64,000 nt of DNA from G963667675 sp965197565 (lineage in GTDB: Bacteria > Chloroflexota > Dehalococcoidia > Lucifugimonadales > UBA3495): contig CBDANK010000002.1 of assembly GCA_965197565.1 (NCBI GenBank), forward strand, positions 558,001-622,000, read 5' to 3'. The notes below the pieces were generated by a model. It was not told where the DNA came from and made no database searches. It was given only the letters and a program-made list of their open reading frames with translations. Positions 1 through 7,593 of this stretch are shown piece by piece. The translations under genes were made by a program, and so were the position numbers. Numbering within the stretch: position 1 is the stretch's first letter; each line of letters starts with the position of its first letter.

Positions 1-333
1 TGCGTGAAAATCCATATCCCATTGAATCTCTTCCCCTTGCTCCTTTAGCAGGCGTCGTTCCCGCCGCGTGACCAAGCGAGACATCAAATACATCACCGCC
101 CCAGCACAAATAGAAAGGGCCACAGCGAAGCCGATATCCCCAGCGGCCTTGGGGACCGAAAGGTCCAAAAAAATGACTATGCCAACAAGCATGCCAGCAA
201 GCATGCCGAACGGCGTGAGGATAATCGACATTGCCGCCGCTAGAACAATTCCAGTTCCCAGGTGGTACCCCGGTCGGCCTAAACGTTGTTCTAGCATTTT
301 GGCCGTCCCTGGAATGAGGTCTGGCACATCCAT
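1..333 (-). CDS. Two-TM membrane protein, C-terminus cut by window edge
   Basis: An open frame runs from an ATG at 333 to the left edge (111 codons, no stop), so the protein is partial. The N-terminus (MDVPDLIPGTAKMLEQRLG) is soluble. Two hydrophobic segments follow, at about residues 22-50 (ending GMLVGIVIFLDL) and 62-80 (GFAVALSICAGAVMYLM), joined by a short polar loop. A basic stretch (TRRERRLLKEQ) comes next, suggesting the tail is cytoplasmic. I do not recognise the family. The gene reads away from the IS element beginning at 377, whose left end lies 44 bp upstream of the start, so the insertion may have separated it from its own promoter. Confidence 0.5.
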   Translation of the reverse strand, partial: MDVPDLIPGTAKMLEQRLGRPGYHLGTGIVLAAAMSIILTPFGMLAGMLVGIVIFLDLSVPKAAGDIGFAVALSICAGAVMYLMSRLVTRRERRLLKEQGEEIQWDMDFHA

Positions 334-376
334 CGGCGCATCATATCAACCCCAAACCCTAAAAGCAAACGGAACC

Positions 377-1700
377 GGGGTATGTAACGCCGGAAATCGG
401 CTCTGAATGAAGCTTGGGAAGGCGCCGGGGAATCCGGCATTCTGGTGTTCGTTACGCAACCGGACACCGGAGGTCCCCCATGCGCCTTCCCAGAGAAACC
501 TATCAGGTTCAGCAAACTATTGAAACGCATTTACCTCACCTCTCCCAGCCACAATTGGCCGGTTTGGTCCTGTGGGTCTGCGGGGCCATTCTCGCCGGCA
601 GCGCCTGCCAGAACGCCGTGGCCTCCGCCCTCTCCCCATGGCGCAGCTGGAACAACCTCCGCCAGTATCTCCGCGAGTGGCTCTACGACGGCGGCGACCG
701 GGCACGCCCCTGCAAGACCCAACTGGACGTAACCCTCTGCTTCGCACCGCTGCTCCGGTGGGTGCTCACCTGGTGGGTGTCCGGCAGGCTGGCAGTGGCC
801 ATCGATCCGACTCTCAAGGGCGACCAGACCACCGCCATCGTCATCAGCGTCCTCTACCGGGGCTGCGCCATTCCCGTGGCCTGGAGCATCCACCGCGCCA
901 CCCAGAAAGGCTCCTGGATGAATCCCACCGTGGAACTGCTGCGGGAACTGGCCCCAGCCGTTCCCAGGGAAATGACCGTCATCGTGCTCTGCGACCGGGG
1001 CATATCCAGCCCCAAGCTGTGGAAGCAGATACGCGCCCAGGGCTGGCACCCCTGTATGCGCTACCGGAATAACATCACCTTCTGTACCGACGGCGGCAAA
1101 CGATTGCCCGCGCGACGCTTCGTTTCCTTTCCCGACACGGCCTGGATCGGACGGGGCACCGCCTTCGGCACCCCCAAGGCCCAACGCCGCTGCACCCTGC
1201 TGGTGGTCTGGTACGCCCAGCAGGAGGAACCCTGGATCATCCTCACCGACCTGCCGCCGGAAGCAGTGGGAGTGAGTTGGTACGCTCTCCGCTTCTGGAT
1301 CGAACTGGGCTTCAAGGCCATCAAGAGCATGGGCTGGAAGTGGGACAAGACCAGAAGGACCGACCCCACCCGCGTCTCCCGCCACTGGCTGGTGCTTTCG
1401 GTGGCGACGCTCCTGACCTTGGCCTAAGGCACCAGGGCGGAAGACGCCCATGACCGCAGGATCGCCCCAGGCAACCTGCGGGCGCCGCCCAAGTCGCTTG
1501 CTCCCCAGCATCGCAACAGTTGGCAGAAGCCGAAACGGAAGGTCAGCGTATTCCGGCGCGGCATCGATTGGCTGCGCCGTTTGATGCACAAGGGCAGGCT
1601 CTGGAACCGGGTCTGGCTGCTGCCCGAACCCTGGCCCAAACACAAGCCCAACCTGGAAATCACCTGCCACGCGCCCCCCTGAAAACCCTTTACATACCCC
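377..1700 (+). mobile_element. IS4-family insertion sequence, about 1.32 kb
   Basis: The ends are defined by an 11-bp perfect inverted repeat: ggggtatgtaa at 377-387 and ttacatacccc at 1690-1700. Between them lies one gene, a DDE transposase of the IS4 type, filling most of the element as expected for a simple IS. The size fits the 1.2-1.6 kb usual for the family. I see no clear target duplication: the left flank ends ggaacc and the right flank starts tataag. The right end touches the 3' end of the marR-like gene, whose TAG stop spans the junction. The element is probably immobile on its own, because the transposase frame has an internal stop. Confidence 0.7.
480..1682 (+). pseudogene. IS4-family DDE transposase interrupted by an in-frame TAA
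   Basis: The start is the ATG at 480, preceded by ggagg at about 470. The first 315 codons end in TAA at 1425-1427, and the same frame continues without other stops for 84 codons to TGA at 1680-1682. That tail is basic and Trp-rich (DWLRRLMHKGRLWNRVWLL), as in a transposase C-terminus, so the ancestral protein was about 400 aa. Catalytic features precede the stop: first Asp in AIDPTLKGD, second Asp in VLCDRGIS, and the IS4 signature Y-x2-R-x3-E-x6-K in YALRFWIELGFKAIK. A single change (for example TAC or TAT to TAA) explains the lesion. A 315-aa product with the full catalytic core could still be made, but loses the tail. Confidence 0.8.
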
Positions 1701-2227
1701 TATAAGGGGGGGACGTGCTGCGCTTGGCGCAGCAAGGTGGCTGGCAGGTACTGCCGGCGTCCCTGGGGACCCCCGGGCCCATCGCCATAGCCCGCTGCCT
1801 CCAGGTTTTCCCATACCTTCCGCATCACCTTCAGAAAGATCCTCTTCTCCTCCTCGTCCAGCCCCAACGCGGCCAAGGGGTTGGCCTCCCGCAGGGACTT
1901 GCCGAGCTGGGACAGGAGGGCCAGCCCTTCATCGGTCAGGGCCAGCCGCAACACGCGCCGGTCGCTCTCTTGGCGGGTCCGCTTCATGAGCCCCCTCTCG
2001 ATCAGCGCGGCCACGTGGCGGCTTATGGAGGCTTGGTCCATGGGAATCACCCGCACCAACCCCATCACCGTGTCCATTTGGCCCCTAGCGCAGGTGTCGA
2101 GGATGGCAAATTGCACCGGAGCAATGCCGTAGGAAGCAAACTTCTCCTCCGCCAGCTTGGACAAAGCACCGGTGAGCCCGGCGGCCAGATACCCCAAGCC
2201 GGGGAGTATTCCTTCATCATCCATCAT
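1700..2227 (-). CDS. MarR-family transcriptional regulator
   Basis: This is a winged-helix regulator of about 175 aa, expected to dimerise and bind operator DNA in the cytoplasm. The MarR signature is clear: a recognition helix in DQASISRHVAALIERGLM, then the wing R-x-x-x-x-x-D-R-R (TRQESDRRVLRLALTDEG). The start is set at the ATG-ATG pair at 2227/2224. The frame is open to 2395, but those residues translate a dispersed palindromic repeat and are unlikely to be protein. The last codons (HVPPL) and the TAG stop lie at the right boundary of the IS element (1700), so the natural C-terminus may have been trimmed; the winged helix is intact. No target operon is evident. Confidence 0.75.
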   Translation of the reverse strand: MMDDEGILPGLGYLAAGLTGALSKLAEEKFASYGIAPVQFAILDTCARGQMDTVMGLVRVIPMDQASISRHVAALIERGLMKRTRQESDRRVLRLALTDEGLALLSQLGKSLREANPLAALGLDEEEKRIFLKVMRKVWENLEAAGYGDGPGGPQGRRQYLPATLLRQAQHVPPL

Positions 2228-2360
2228 GGCGTAGCATATCCATAACTCTGCGGTTGGCTGCTCATTATTAGCGGTACGTAATAGATGATTCAGTGAAGAT
2301 GCAATATTTCGTAAAAACAAGCAATTCGGAGTTGCCCCGCAAGTCTTTGCATAACCCCTA

Positions 2361-2409
2361 CCCCGGTCATTGTTATGAAAATAGGCTATTTTCATAACAA
2401 TGACCGGGG
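2361..2409. repeat. Perfect 24-bp-arm palindrome, dispersed hairpin element
   Basis: The arms at 2361-2384 and 2386-2409 are exact reverse complements around a single G at 2385. The core (attgttatgaaaatag / ctattttcataacaat) recurs at 25246-25278 with a compensatory T-A to C-G change. It lies upstream of the marR-like gene and could form a strong hairpin in either transcript. Confidence 0.85.
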
Positions 2410-2461
2410 GTGTTCAAGGCTCAGTTCACCGTCATTCCGCACCAAGCGCGTCCACTCAAAT

Positions 2462-2688
2462 GTCATTCCGAAACGCAGTGAGGAATCTAGGGCCTGTTGA
2501 CACTAATAGCTGAGGACCGGGCAACCACAAGGGTTGCCCCTACGAAATCCCGTAGCACGCCGGTTGTAGAGGTGCCCTTTGTGGGAGGCTGGACTACCAA
2601 TCCCTATATAGGAAATTGGTAGTGTCAACAGGCCCTAAAACGTATCTGGGCCTCGAGTTTTAGATTCCTCGCGTACGCTCGGAATGAC
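2462..2688. repeat. REP-like inverted pair enclosing the MITE-like element
   Basis: gtcattccgaaacgcagtga continues to aggaatct at 2462-2488. Its approximate reverse complement (agattcctcgcgtacgctcg, then gaatgac) is at 2662-2688. Together they form one palindromic unit of the 'gtcattccga...aggaatct' type seen in many genomes, now split by the 150-bp element at 2488-2637. A related unit is at 24010-24160. Confidence 0.7.
2488..2637. mobile_element. MITE-like element with 18-bp perfect terminal inverted repeats
   Basis: tagggcctgttgacacta at 2488-2505 is matched exactly by its reverse complement at 2620-2637. The 150-bp unit has no coding capacity. Its interior contains a second hairpin (gggcaaccacaagggttgccc). 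It sits inside a palindromic repeat, as if inserted there. No transposase with matching ends is visible in the window, so any mobilising element must be elsewhere. Confidence 0.65.
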
Positions 2689-3353
2689 AGGGGTAGGGGT
2701 TATGCAATGACCGGGATGGGGATTATGCAAAGGTCTCGTTTCGGAGGCAGGGCATGTGCAAAGTCCCTTCTCCCAGGGGAGAAGGTTAGGATGAGGGGGA
2801 AGCCTTCACAACAAACATGGCTGCTAACCGGGAACAGCCCTCACCCTGGCCCTCTCCCAAAGGGAGAGGGGACGACTTTACACAGGCCCTGCCAGGCAAC
2901 GAGGAGTCCGTTCAAGCGCACGGTTCGCACGGCGGCGGCGATAAACCTGGCGAACCAGGGGGACAGTTTCGAGTAGGGGAACAGCTTCGGGTTCGGTAGC
3001 GGGACAGTCCTTCGCGGGGTTGCTCCCGCCTGGCAAGGCGCCCCGTGCTGTCTTGAAGCACGCCACGGCCTCTGGGACGGGTGGGCGTTGCCCTGAGACT
3101 CTACGAAGGCCCGAAGGCCGCCTCGCCTACAGGGCCAGCCCGAGGTGCAACGTGAAGGTCCTTGATTTTGGCCGGAAGTGGTGAGCCTAAGTGTACTGTA
3201 CTGCGAACTTTTCGGTGGGAGGTCCTGATGTGAGGAGTCGATCAGGCGACTCAGGATAGGCCCCCACGAACCTCTGGCCCGCCGGGTTGGAGGCTCGTCC
3301 AGCCTATACAGGAACCAACCCGTCCCGACTTCCTCGACTACGCCACACCATCC
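2689..3353. other. Non-coding stretch rich in repeat fragments
   Basis: The left part carries 'tatgcaaaggtctcg' (about 2723-2737), also found near 24175. It also holds the very common 'ccctcaccctggccctctcccaaagggagaggg' type repeat near 2840-2872, which yields spurious peptides such as SPHPGPLPKGEG. From about 2900 to 3350 the sequence is GC-rich with local hairpins. I see no supported gene or known RNA there. Confidence 0.5.
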
Positions 3354-3551
3354 TTAGCCTTGGCCCTCATGATCGACACTGCACCTCTGTAGAGGCAAGC
3401 GGAACCCAACTCCGTGAGCGCTGTCCATGACTTCTTGTAGGACGATATCGAGATCGAGGCTCTCAGTGATGCGGATGCTGACATCGTTTAGCCCCGAGAG
3501 GCGGCCCGCAACGTCTGGTTCTCCCCCTCCGAGCCTGTCGGCTCCCTTCAT
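3354..3551 (-). pseudogene. Fragment of a GAF-domain sensor protein
   Basis: The 65-codon frame contains LNDVSIRITESLDLDIVLQE, which matches the conserved entry into GAF domains of sensor kinases ('..l..is..i..sldld.vLq.vvd.ar..tga..gai'). After VMDSA the frame loses the pattern and stops (DHEGQG). Another frame of the same strand reads GAVSIM, which resembles the next GAF strand, so a frameshift followed by deletion is likely. No kinase part remains. It may be the relic of a sensor once linked to the two-component genes downstream. This rests on motif memory alone. Confidence 0.4.
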
Positions 3552-3640
3552 TGGGCAGTCCCGCCGCGGCTGACATATTCCTGCGACATTTCATGGCTAT
3601 CGTGAGTAGCGTCAGGAATATTCACGAAGGAGGTAAAACG

Positions 3641-5149
3641 ATGATTCGCAGGAAACTCAAGAAGCTGATGACCAAGACGTTCCTGGTGGGGGCGCTGGTG
3701 GGGGCGCTCCTGGGGGCCTTGCTCTCGGCGGCGCTCGTCATCGGGTGTACGGACAACACGGGACCGGAAGGCGGCCGCGACGGTGATCGCGCTGCGGCCG
3801 GTCAGAGCGTCTCCGAGGGAGGGGGCGGCGAATCCGGGGGTGAGCACGGCAGCGGAGGAGAAGGCGGCGGTGAGGGCGGCTCCGGTGGCGAAGGTTCGGG
3901 CGGCGAGGGTTCCGAAGGCTCCGGCGGCGGCGAAGAGGCCAGCGCCAACATGCTGGCCCCGGACGAGACCTTCGACATGGTACGCGGCGGCGCCCGCCTC
4001 ATCATAAGCTACGACGTTGCAAGCAACTCCTTCAAGGGCACCGTGGAGAACACGACCAACAACATCCTGCGCCAGGTCAGGATCGAAGTGCACCTCTCCA
4101 ACGGAGTGGAGCTGGGCCCGACGACCCCCATAAACATGGCGCCGGGCGAGGTGAGAGCGGTTGACATGGCTGCGACGGCGGCGCCGTTTACGGGATGGAC
4201 GCCACATGCGGAGGTCGGAAGCGGCGAGGGGGGCCAGGCAGGCGGTGAAGGGAGCGGCGAAGGTGGCGGCGAAAGCGGCCCCGATGGTCCCGAAGGCGCC
4301 GAGAGCGACGGAGCCAGCAATGAAGCCGCGATGGAAGCAGCCATGTCGAGCCCCATCACGCCCCTCGACCAGACGTGGAACGGCGTCCTCGGCGGGCTGG
4401 CTGTCTCCGCTCGGTACGATGCGGCAACGCAGTCCGTCCAGTCAACGGTGCAGAACACGCTTCCGCAGGTGCTCTGCTACGTGCAGGCCGAACCTCACCT
4501 GAAGTCGGGGACGACTACGGTTGGAGAGCTTGGCCCCGACGTGCTGGGACATCTGAGCCCCGGACAGCAAGCCATGTCCAGCGTGTCGGTCGCCAGTGAG
4601 CCGAGCCTGGCGGGAGTATCCTACGATGGATACGTGGTTCACTTGGAGGTGTTCGACTGCGGCGGTACGGGCCCCGTACCTCACACGGGAGGCCAAGGCG
4701 GTGAAGGTTCCGAAGGCTCCGGTAGTGAAGGCGGCGTTGAAGGCACTGAATCCGGCGGAGGCGGCGAGGAAGGCAGCGTCAACATGCTGGCGCCGGACGA
4801 GACCTTCGACATGGTGCGCGGCGGCGCTCGCCTGATCCTGAGCTACGACGCTCCAAGCAACTCCTTCAAGGGGACCGTGGAGAACACGACCAACGGCGTC
4901 CTTACCAAGGTCAGAATCGAGGTGCACCTGTCGAACGGAACGGAGCTCGGTCCGACGACCCCTGTGGACATGACTCCCGGCCAGGTGCTGGCGGTCAACC
5001 TGCCCTCGACGCAGGCGTCGTTCCCCGGGTGGGTGGCCCACGCCGAGGTTGGTGGTGGTGGCGAAGGGAGCCAGTCGGGCGGCGAAGGTGGTGGCGAGCA
5101 TGGCAGCGGCGGTGGGGAGTCCGGCGGCGAGGGTCGGAGCGGCGGCTAG
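3641..5149 (+). CDS. Lipoprotein with three FxLYD-like domains and Gly/Ser/Glu-rich linkers
   Basis: The ATG at 3641 follows a strong site (gaaggaggtaaaacg). The 502-aa product begins with basic residues and a long hydrophobic stretch ending LVIGC, a good lipobox (Cys about residue 36), so it should be lipid-anchored outside the membrane. Three related beta domains follow. Domain 1 (APDETFDMVRGGARLIISYD onward) and domain 3 are near-identical copies; domain 2 is divergent (TWNGVLGGLAVSARYD). Each has a core like GTVENTTNNILRQVRIEVHL, resembling FxLYD/DUF-type domains. They are joined by long Gly/Ser/Glu repeats, also at the C-terminus. Two-component genes follow on the same strand after a hairpin. 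Its role is unknown; a surface adhesin or an envelope stress sensor are guesses. Confidence 0.7.
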   Translation: MIRRKLKKLMTKTFLVGALVGALLGALLSAALVIGCTDNTGPEGGRDGDRAAAGQSVSEGGGGESGGEHGSGGEGGGEGGSGGEGSGGEGSEGSGGGEEASANMLAPDETFDMVRGGARLIISYDVASNSFKGTVENTTNNILRQVRIEVHLSNGVELGPTTPINMAPGEVRAVDMAATAAPFTGWTPHAEVGSGEGGQAGGEGSGEGGGESGPDGPEGAESDGASNEAAMEAAMSSPITPLDQTWNGVLGGLAVSARYDAATQSVQSTVQNTLPQVLCYVQAEPHLKSGTTTVGELGPDVLGHLSPGQQAMSSVSVASEPSLAGVSYDGYVVHLEVFDCGGTGPVPHTGGQGGEGSEGSGSEGGVEGTESGGGGEEGSVNMLAPDETFDMVRGGARLILSYDAPSNSFKGTVENTTNGVLTKVRIEVHLSNGTELGPTTPVDMTPGQVLAVNLPSTQASFPGWVAHAEVGGGGEGSQSGGEGGGEHGSGGGESGGEGRSGG

Positions 5150-5227
5150 AGCCAACCGGAGCCGACTAAGGGAGATGTCGAAACCCGGCTCCAAGTGAGA
5201 TAATTCGACCACGAGCCCCGGTGTACG

Positions 5228-5258
5228 GGAGGCGGCGCCTCATGAGGGCGCCGCCTCC
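5228..5258 (+). terminator. Strong hairpin between lipoprotein and response-regulator genes
   Basis: ggaggcggcgcc (5228-5239) pairs perfectly with ggcgccgcctcc (5247-5258) across a 7-nt loop. No clean U-tract follows (tgagatcgcttcttt). It may end or attenuate the lipoprotein transcript 27 bp before the regulator start. Confidence 0.5.
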
Positions 5259-5285
5259 TGAGATCGCTTCTTTAGAGGCCCGGCG

Positions 5286-5963
5286 ATGAACGGCACGGTA
5301 CTGATAATCGAAGACGACGCGAGGATCGCGAACTGGGTCAAGGTGTACTTCGAGCGCGCCGAATTCTCCGCCGAGGTTGCCCATGACGGCGAGTCCGGTC
5401 TGGCCCTGGCCCGCAATCTGGCTCCGGACCTGATAATCCTCGACCTGATGCTCCCCCATCTCGACGGCGTGGAGCTGTGCAGAATCCTGCGCCGGGAGTC
5501 GGACGTTCCCATCATCATGCTGACGGCCAGGGAAGCCCACGCCGAGCGGGTCATCGGCCTGGACAGCGGGGCCGACGATTACGTCGTCAAGCCCTTCGAC
5601 CCGGGGGAACTCATTGCGCGGGCCCAAGCCGTGCTCCGCCGCGTCAAGGACCGGGTCCAGCAGGTGCTGACCTGCGGCGACATCACGCTGAACGAGACCA
5701 CCGGGACGGTGACGGTCGATGGAGAACCCGTGGACTTGAGCCAGGCGCAGATTGCCCTGCTTTCGACGTTCATGCGTCACCCCAACCAGGTGCTCACCCG
5801 CGACCAGCTGATCTCATTGACCTTCGACAGCGACTTCGACGGGTTCGACCGGGCAATCGACAGCCAGGTCGCCCGCCTCAGAAGGCAGATCGGCAGGGAC
5901 GGCAGGCAGCCCATTCAGACCGTCTACGGGGCCGGCTACAGGTTCGTGGCGGAGGGCGGGTGA
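5286..5963 (+). CDS. OmpR/PhoB-family response regulator
   Basis: This cytoplasmic DNA-binding regulator of 225 aa has a receiver domain (residues 1-115) with acidic pocket D10/D11, phosphoacceptor D53 in LIILDLMLPHLDG, the switch Thr in MLTAR and K102 in VVKPFDPGEL. A winged-helix domain follows (about 125-222), with VDLSQAQIALLSTF, the recognition region DRAIDSQVARLRRQIG and a terminal wing QTVYGAGYRF. Length and motifs are normal for the family. The stop TGA overlaps the start of the partner kinase by one base, so the two are co-translated. The preceding lipoprotein gene may belong to its regulon or its sensing unit, but nothing in the sequence proves it. Confidence 0.93.
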   Translation: MNGTVLIIEDDARIANWVKVYFERAEFSAEVAHDGESGLALARNLAPDLIILDLMLPHLDGVELCRILRRESDVPIIMLTAREAHAERVIGLDSGADDYVVKPFDPGELIARAQAVLRRVKDRVQQVLTCGDITLNETTGTVTVDGEPVDLSQAQIALLSTFMRHPNQVLTRDQLISLTFDSDFDGFDRAIDSQVARLRRQIGRDGRQPIQTVYGAGYRFVAEGG

Positions 5964-7369
5964 TGTCGCTGCGCTGGAGAATCATGGGTCCGATGGTCCT
6001 CGTCATCGTCCTCACGGTGTTGATCAGCGTCGGCGTGGGCTACTACGCCACCCAGTCCCGCCTGGGCGTGTTCGTGGACGAGATAGGCGGTGACGAGGCG
6101 GACCGGTTGGCCCGGAGTCTGAGCCGAGAGTACACCGCCTCCGGTGGCTGGGGGACGGTGGACAGCCCGCTTTCCGAGGCCGGATACCTCTACGAAGGGG
6201 TTGTGCAGAGGGAGCGCCACGAAGGAGGCGAGGGAGAGTCCTCGGACCTCTTTCACGATGACCCGGTACGAGTCGTCATCGTCGGCGTCGATGGACGCGT
6301 GTTGAAGGACAACCTGTCCGAGCTGCCGCCCGGGACCGCCGCGCCCGACCTGGACGGGCATCGAGAGACAGTGTTCGATCTGACCGCGGACCAGCCCGTG
6401 GGCCACGTCTACGTGGACGTGAACCGTGAGCTCCTGTCGTCCGAGTCGCGCGGATTTCTGAGCACGCTGCTGTATGTGATCATCATTGGTGGAGCGCTGA
6501 CCGTCGGCGTTGCCGTACTTCTGGCCGCCTGGCTGTCCAAACGCATCGCGGCGCCCGTGACGGCCCTGACGGAGGCGACCCAAGCGATTGCCCAGGGAGA
6601 CACGGCCCAACTGCCGGTCACGTCCTCGGACGAGCTGGGACGGATGAGCGCGGCCTTCAACCGGATGACCTCCGCGCTGGAAACCCAGCGCGATCTGCGC
6701 AGGCGGCTGATAAACGACGTCTCCCATGAGTTGAATACGCCGTTGACCGTCATACAGCTGGAGGCGAGAGGGCTGCGCGATGGACTTCAGACGCCGGAGA
6801 GCGTGTCCGGCCACATCATCCAGGAGGTGGACAGGCTGCGCGGCCTCGTGACCGACCTGGACTGGCTGGCGGAGACCGACCGCGGCGAGTTGAGGCTCAC
6901 GCTCGAAGCGAGCTCGATCCACGAGATGCTCACCGCAGAGACGGACCGCTGGCAGCCGCAATCTCAGGCTCGACAGGTTGCATTGTCGCTGCAGGCATCC
7001 GCTGACCTCCCGGACATGGACCTCGACCGGATGCGCATGAGCCAGGCATTGGGAAACCTTCTGAGCAACGCCATTAATTGCCCTGAGCCCGGCGGGCATA
7101 TCGTGCTCAGGGCGGGGCTGGAAAGCGACGGGGTGTTGGCTATCTCGATCATCGATGACGGGATCGGCATCCACGCCTCAGACCTTCCCCATGTCTTCGA
7201 CCGCTTCTATCGTACTGACCAGGCTCGTAGTCGTGGGATAGGCGGCACAGGTCTGGGACTGGCCATCACCCGGGCTATAGTCCAAGCACACGGGGGTACA
7301 ATAACCGTAGCAAGCGACGGTCTTGGACAGGGTGTCACCGCGACTATTCGCCTTCTCCTGAGTAAGTGA
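5963..7369 (+). CDS. Sensor histidine kinase partnered with the OmpR-type regulator
   Basis: This 468-aa membrane kinase starts at the ATG at 5963. It has TM1 at about 7-29, an extracytoplasmic sensor of about 135 residues with an acidic, His-containing patch (RHEGGEGESSDLFHDD), and TM2 at about 168-190. A HAMP linker (about 190-242) leads to HisKA with H255 in NDVSHELNTPL. The HATPase domain has the N box (LGNLLSNAIN), G1 (DDGIGI), F box (FDRFYR) and G2 (GGTGLGLAI). It is complete and should autophosphorylate and pass phosphate to the adjacent regulator. The sensor region resembles no specific ligand domain I can name; the acidic patch could bind metal, but this is speculative. Confidence 0.92.
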   Translation: MSLRWRIMGPMVLVIVLTVLISVGVGYYATQSRLGVFVDEIGGDEADRLARSLSREYTASGGWGTVDSPLSEAGYLYEGVVQRERHEGGEGESSDLFHDDPVRVVIVGVDGRVLKDNLSELPPGTAAPDLDGHRETVFDLTADQPVGHVYVDVNRELLSSESRGFLSTLLYVIIIGGALTVGVAVLLAAWLSKRIAAPVTALTEATQAIAQGDTAQLPVTSSDELGRMSAAFNRMTSALETQRDLRRRLINDVSHELNTPLTVIQLEARGLRDGLQTPESVSGHIIQEVDRLRGLVTDLDWLAETDRGELRLTLEASSIHEMLTAETDRWQPQSQARQVALSLQASADLPDMDLDRMRMSQALGNLLSNAINCPEPGGHIVLRAGLESDGVLAISIIDDGIGIHASDLPHVFDRFYRTDQARSRGIGGTGLGLAITRAIVQAHGGTITVASDGLGQGVTATIRLLLSK

Positions 7370-7458
7370 GGGTCATTGTCATCGGCCATGGACTCCGACC
7401 ACGAAAACAGCGACTGCAGGGGAAACAGTTATAAATGAGTTACGCATGGGCCGGAGAA

Positions 7459-7535
7459 TGGTGGGCGGTAGTGGACTCGAACCACTGGCCTCTTGCGTGT
7501 CGAGCAAGTACTCTAACCAACTGAGCTAACCGCCC
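7459..7535 (-). tRNA. tRNA-Val (anticodon GAC), CCA encoded
   Basis: Read on the minus strand it folds as a standard cloverleaf. The acceptor gggcggt pairs with accgccc, the D arm starts gctc, and the anticodon stem cttgc/gcaag encloses loop tcgacac, giving anticodon GAC (Val). The T arm is agtgg-ttcgagt-ccact. The discriminator A is followed by a genomically encoded CCA (7459-7461). Confidence 0.93.
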
Positions 7536-7593
7536 GCTCGACCGCAGTGTATCAACGGCCCAGTGGCTGGTCAAGGAATTCTACTCGTTCACT

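Noticed and set aside
371..1706. Target-site duplication for the IS element
   Set aside because: Bases outside the two inverted repeats (ggaacc and tataag) do not match, so none is claimed.
531..1814. 427-codon minus-strand frame across the IS element
   Set aside because: It is antisense to the transposase, is Gly/Pro-rich and shows no family pattern.
2228..2395. N-terminal extension of the MarR-like protein to 2395
   Set aside because: The added residues translate a palindromic repeat; similar peptides (MKIAFVIPVE) arise from other repeat copies. MarR proteins start near MMDDEG.
2707..2976. Reading frame containing SPHPGPLPKGEG
   Set aside because: This peptide is the translation of a very common non-coding palindromic repeat; it has no protein-like context here.
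2900..3350. Group II intron, RNase P or other structured RNA in the GC-rich gap
   Set aside because: Hairpins occur but I found no domain V, RNase P or tmRNA core sequence.
4442..5212. 256-codon minus-strand frame in the lipoprotein gene
   Set aside because: Antisense shadow of a Gly/Ser/Glu repeat region with no motif.
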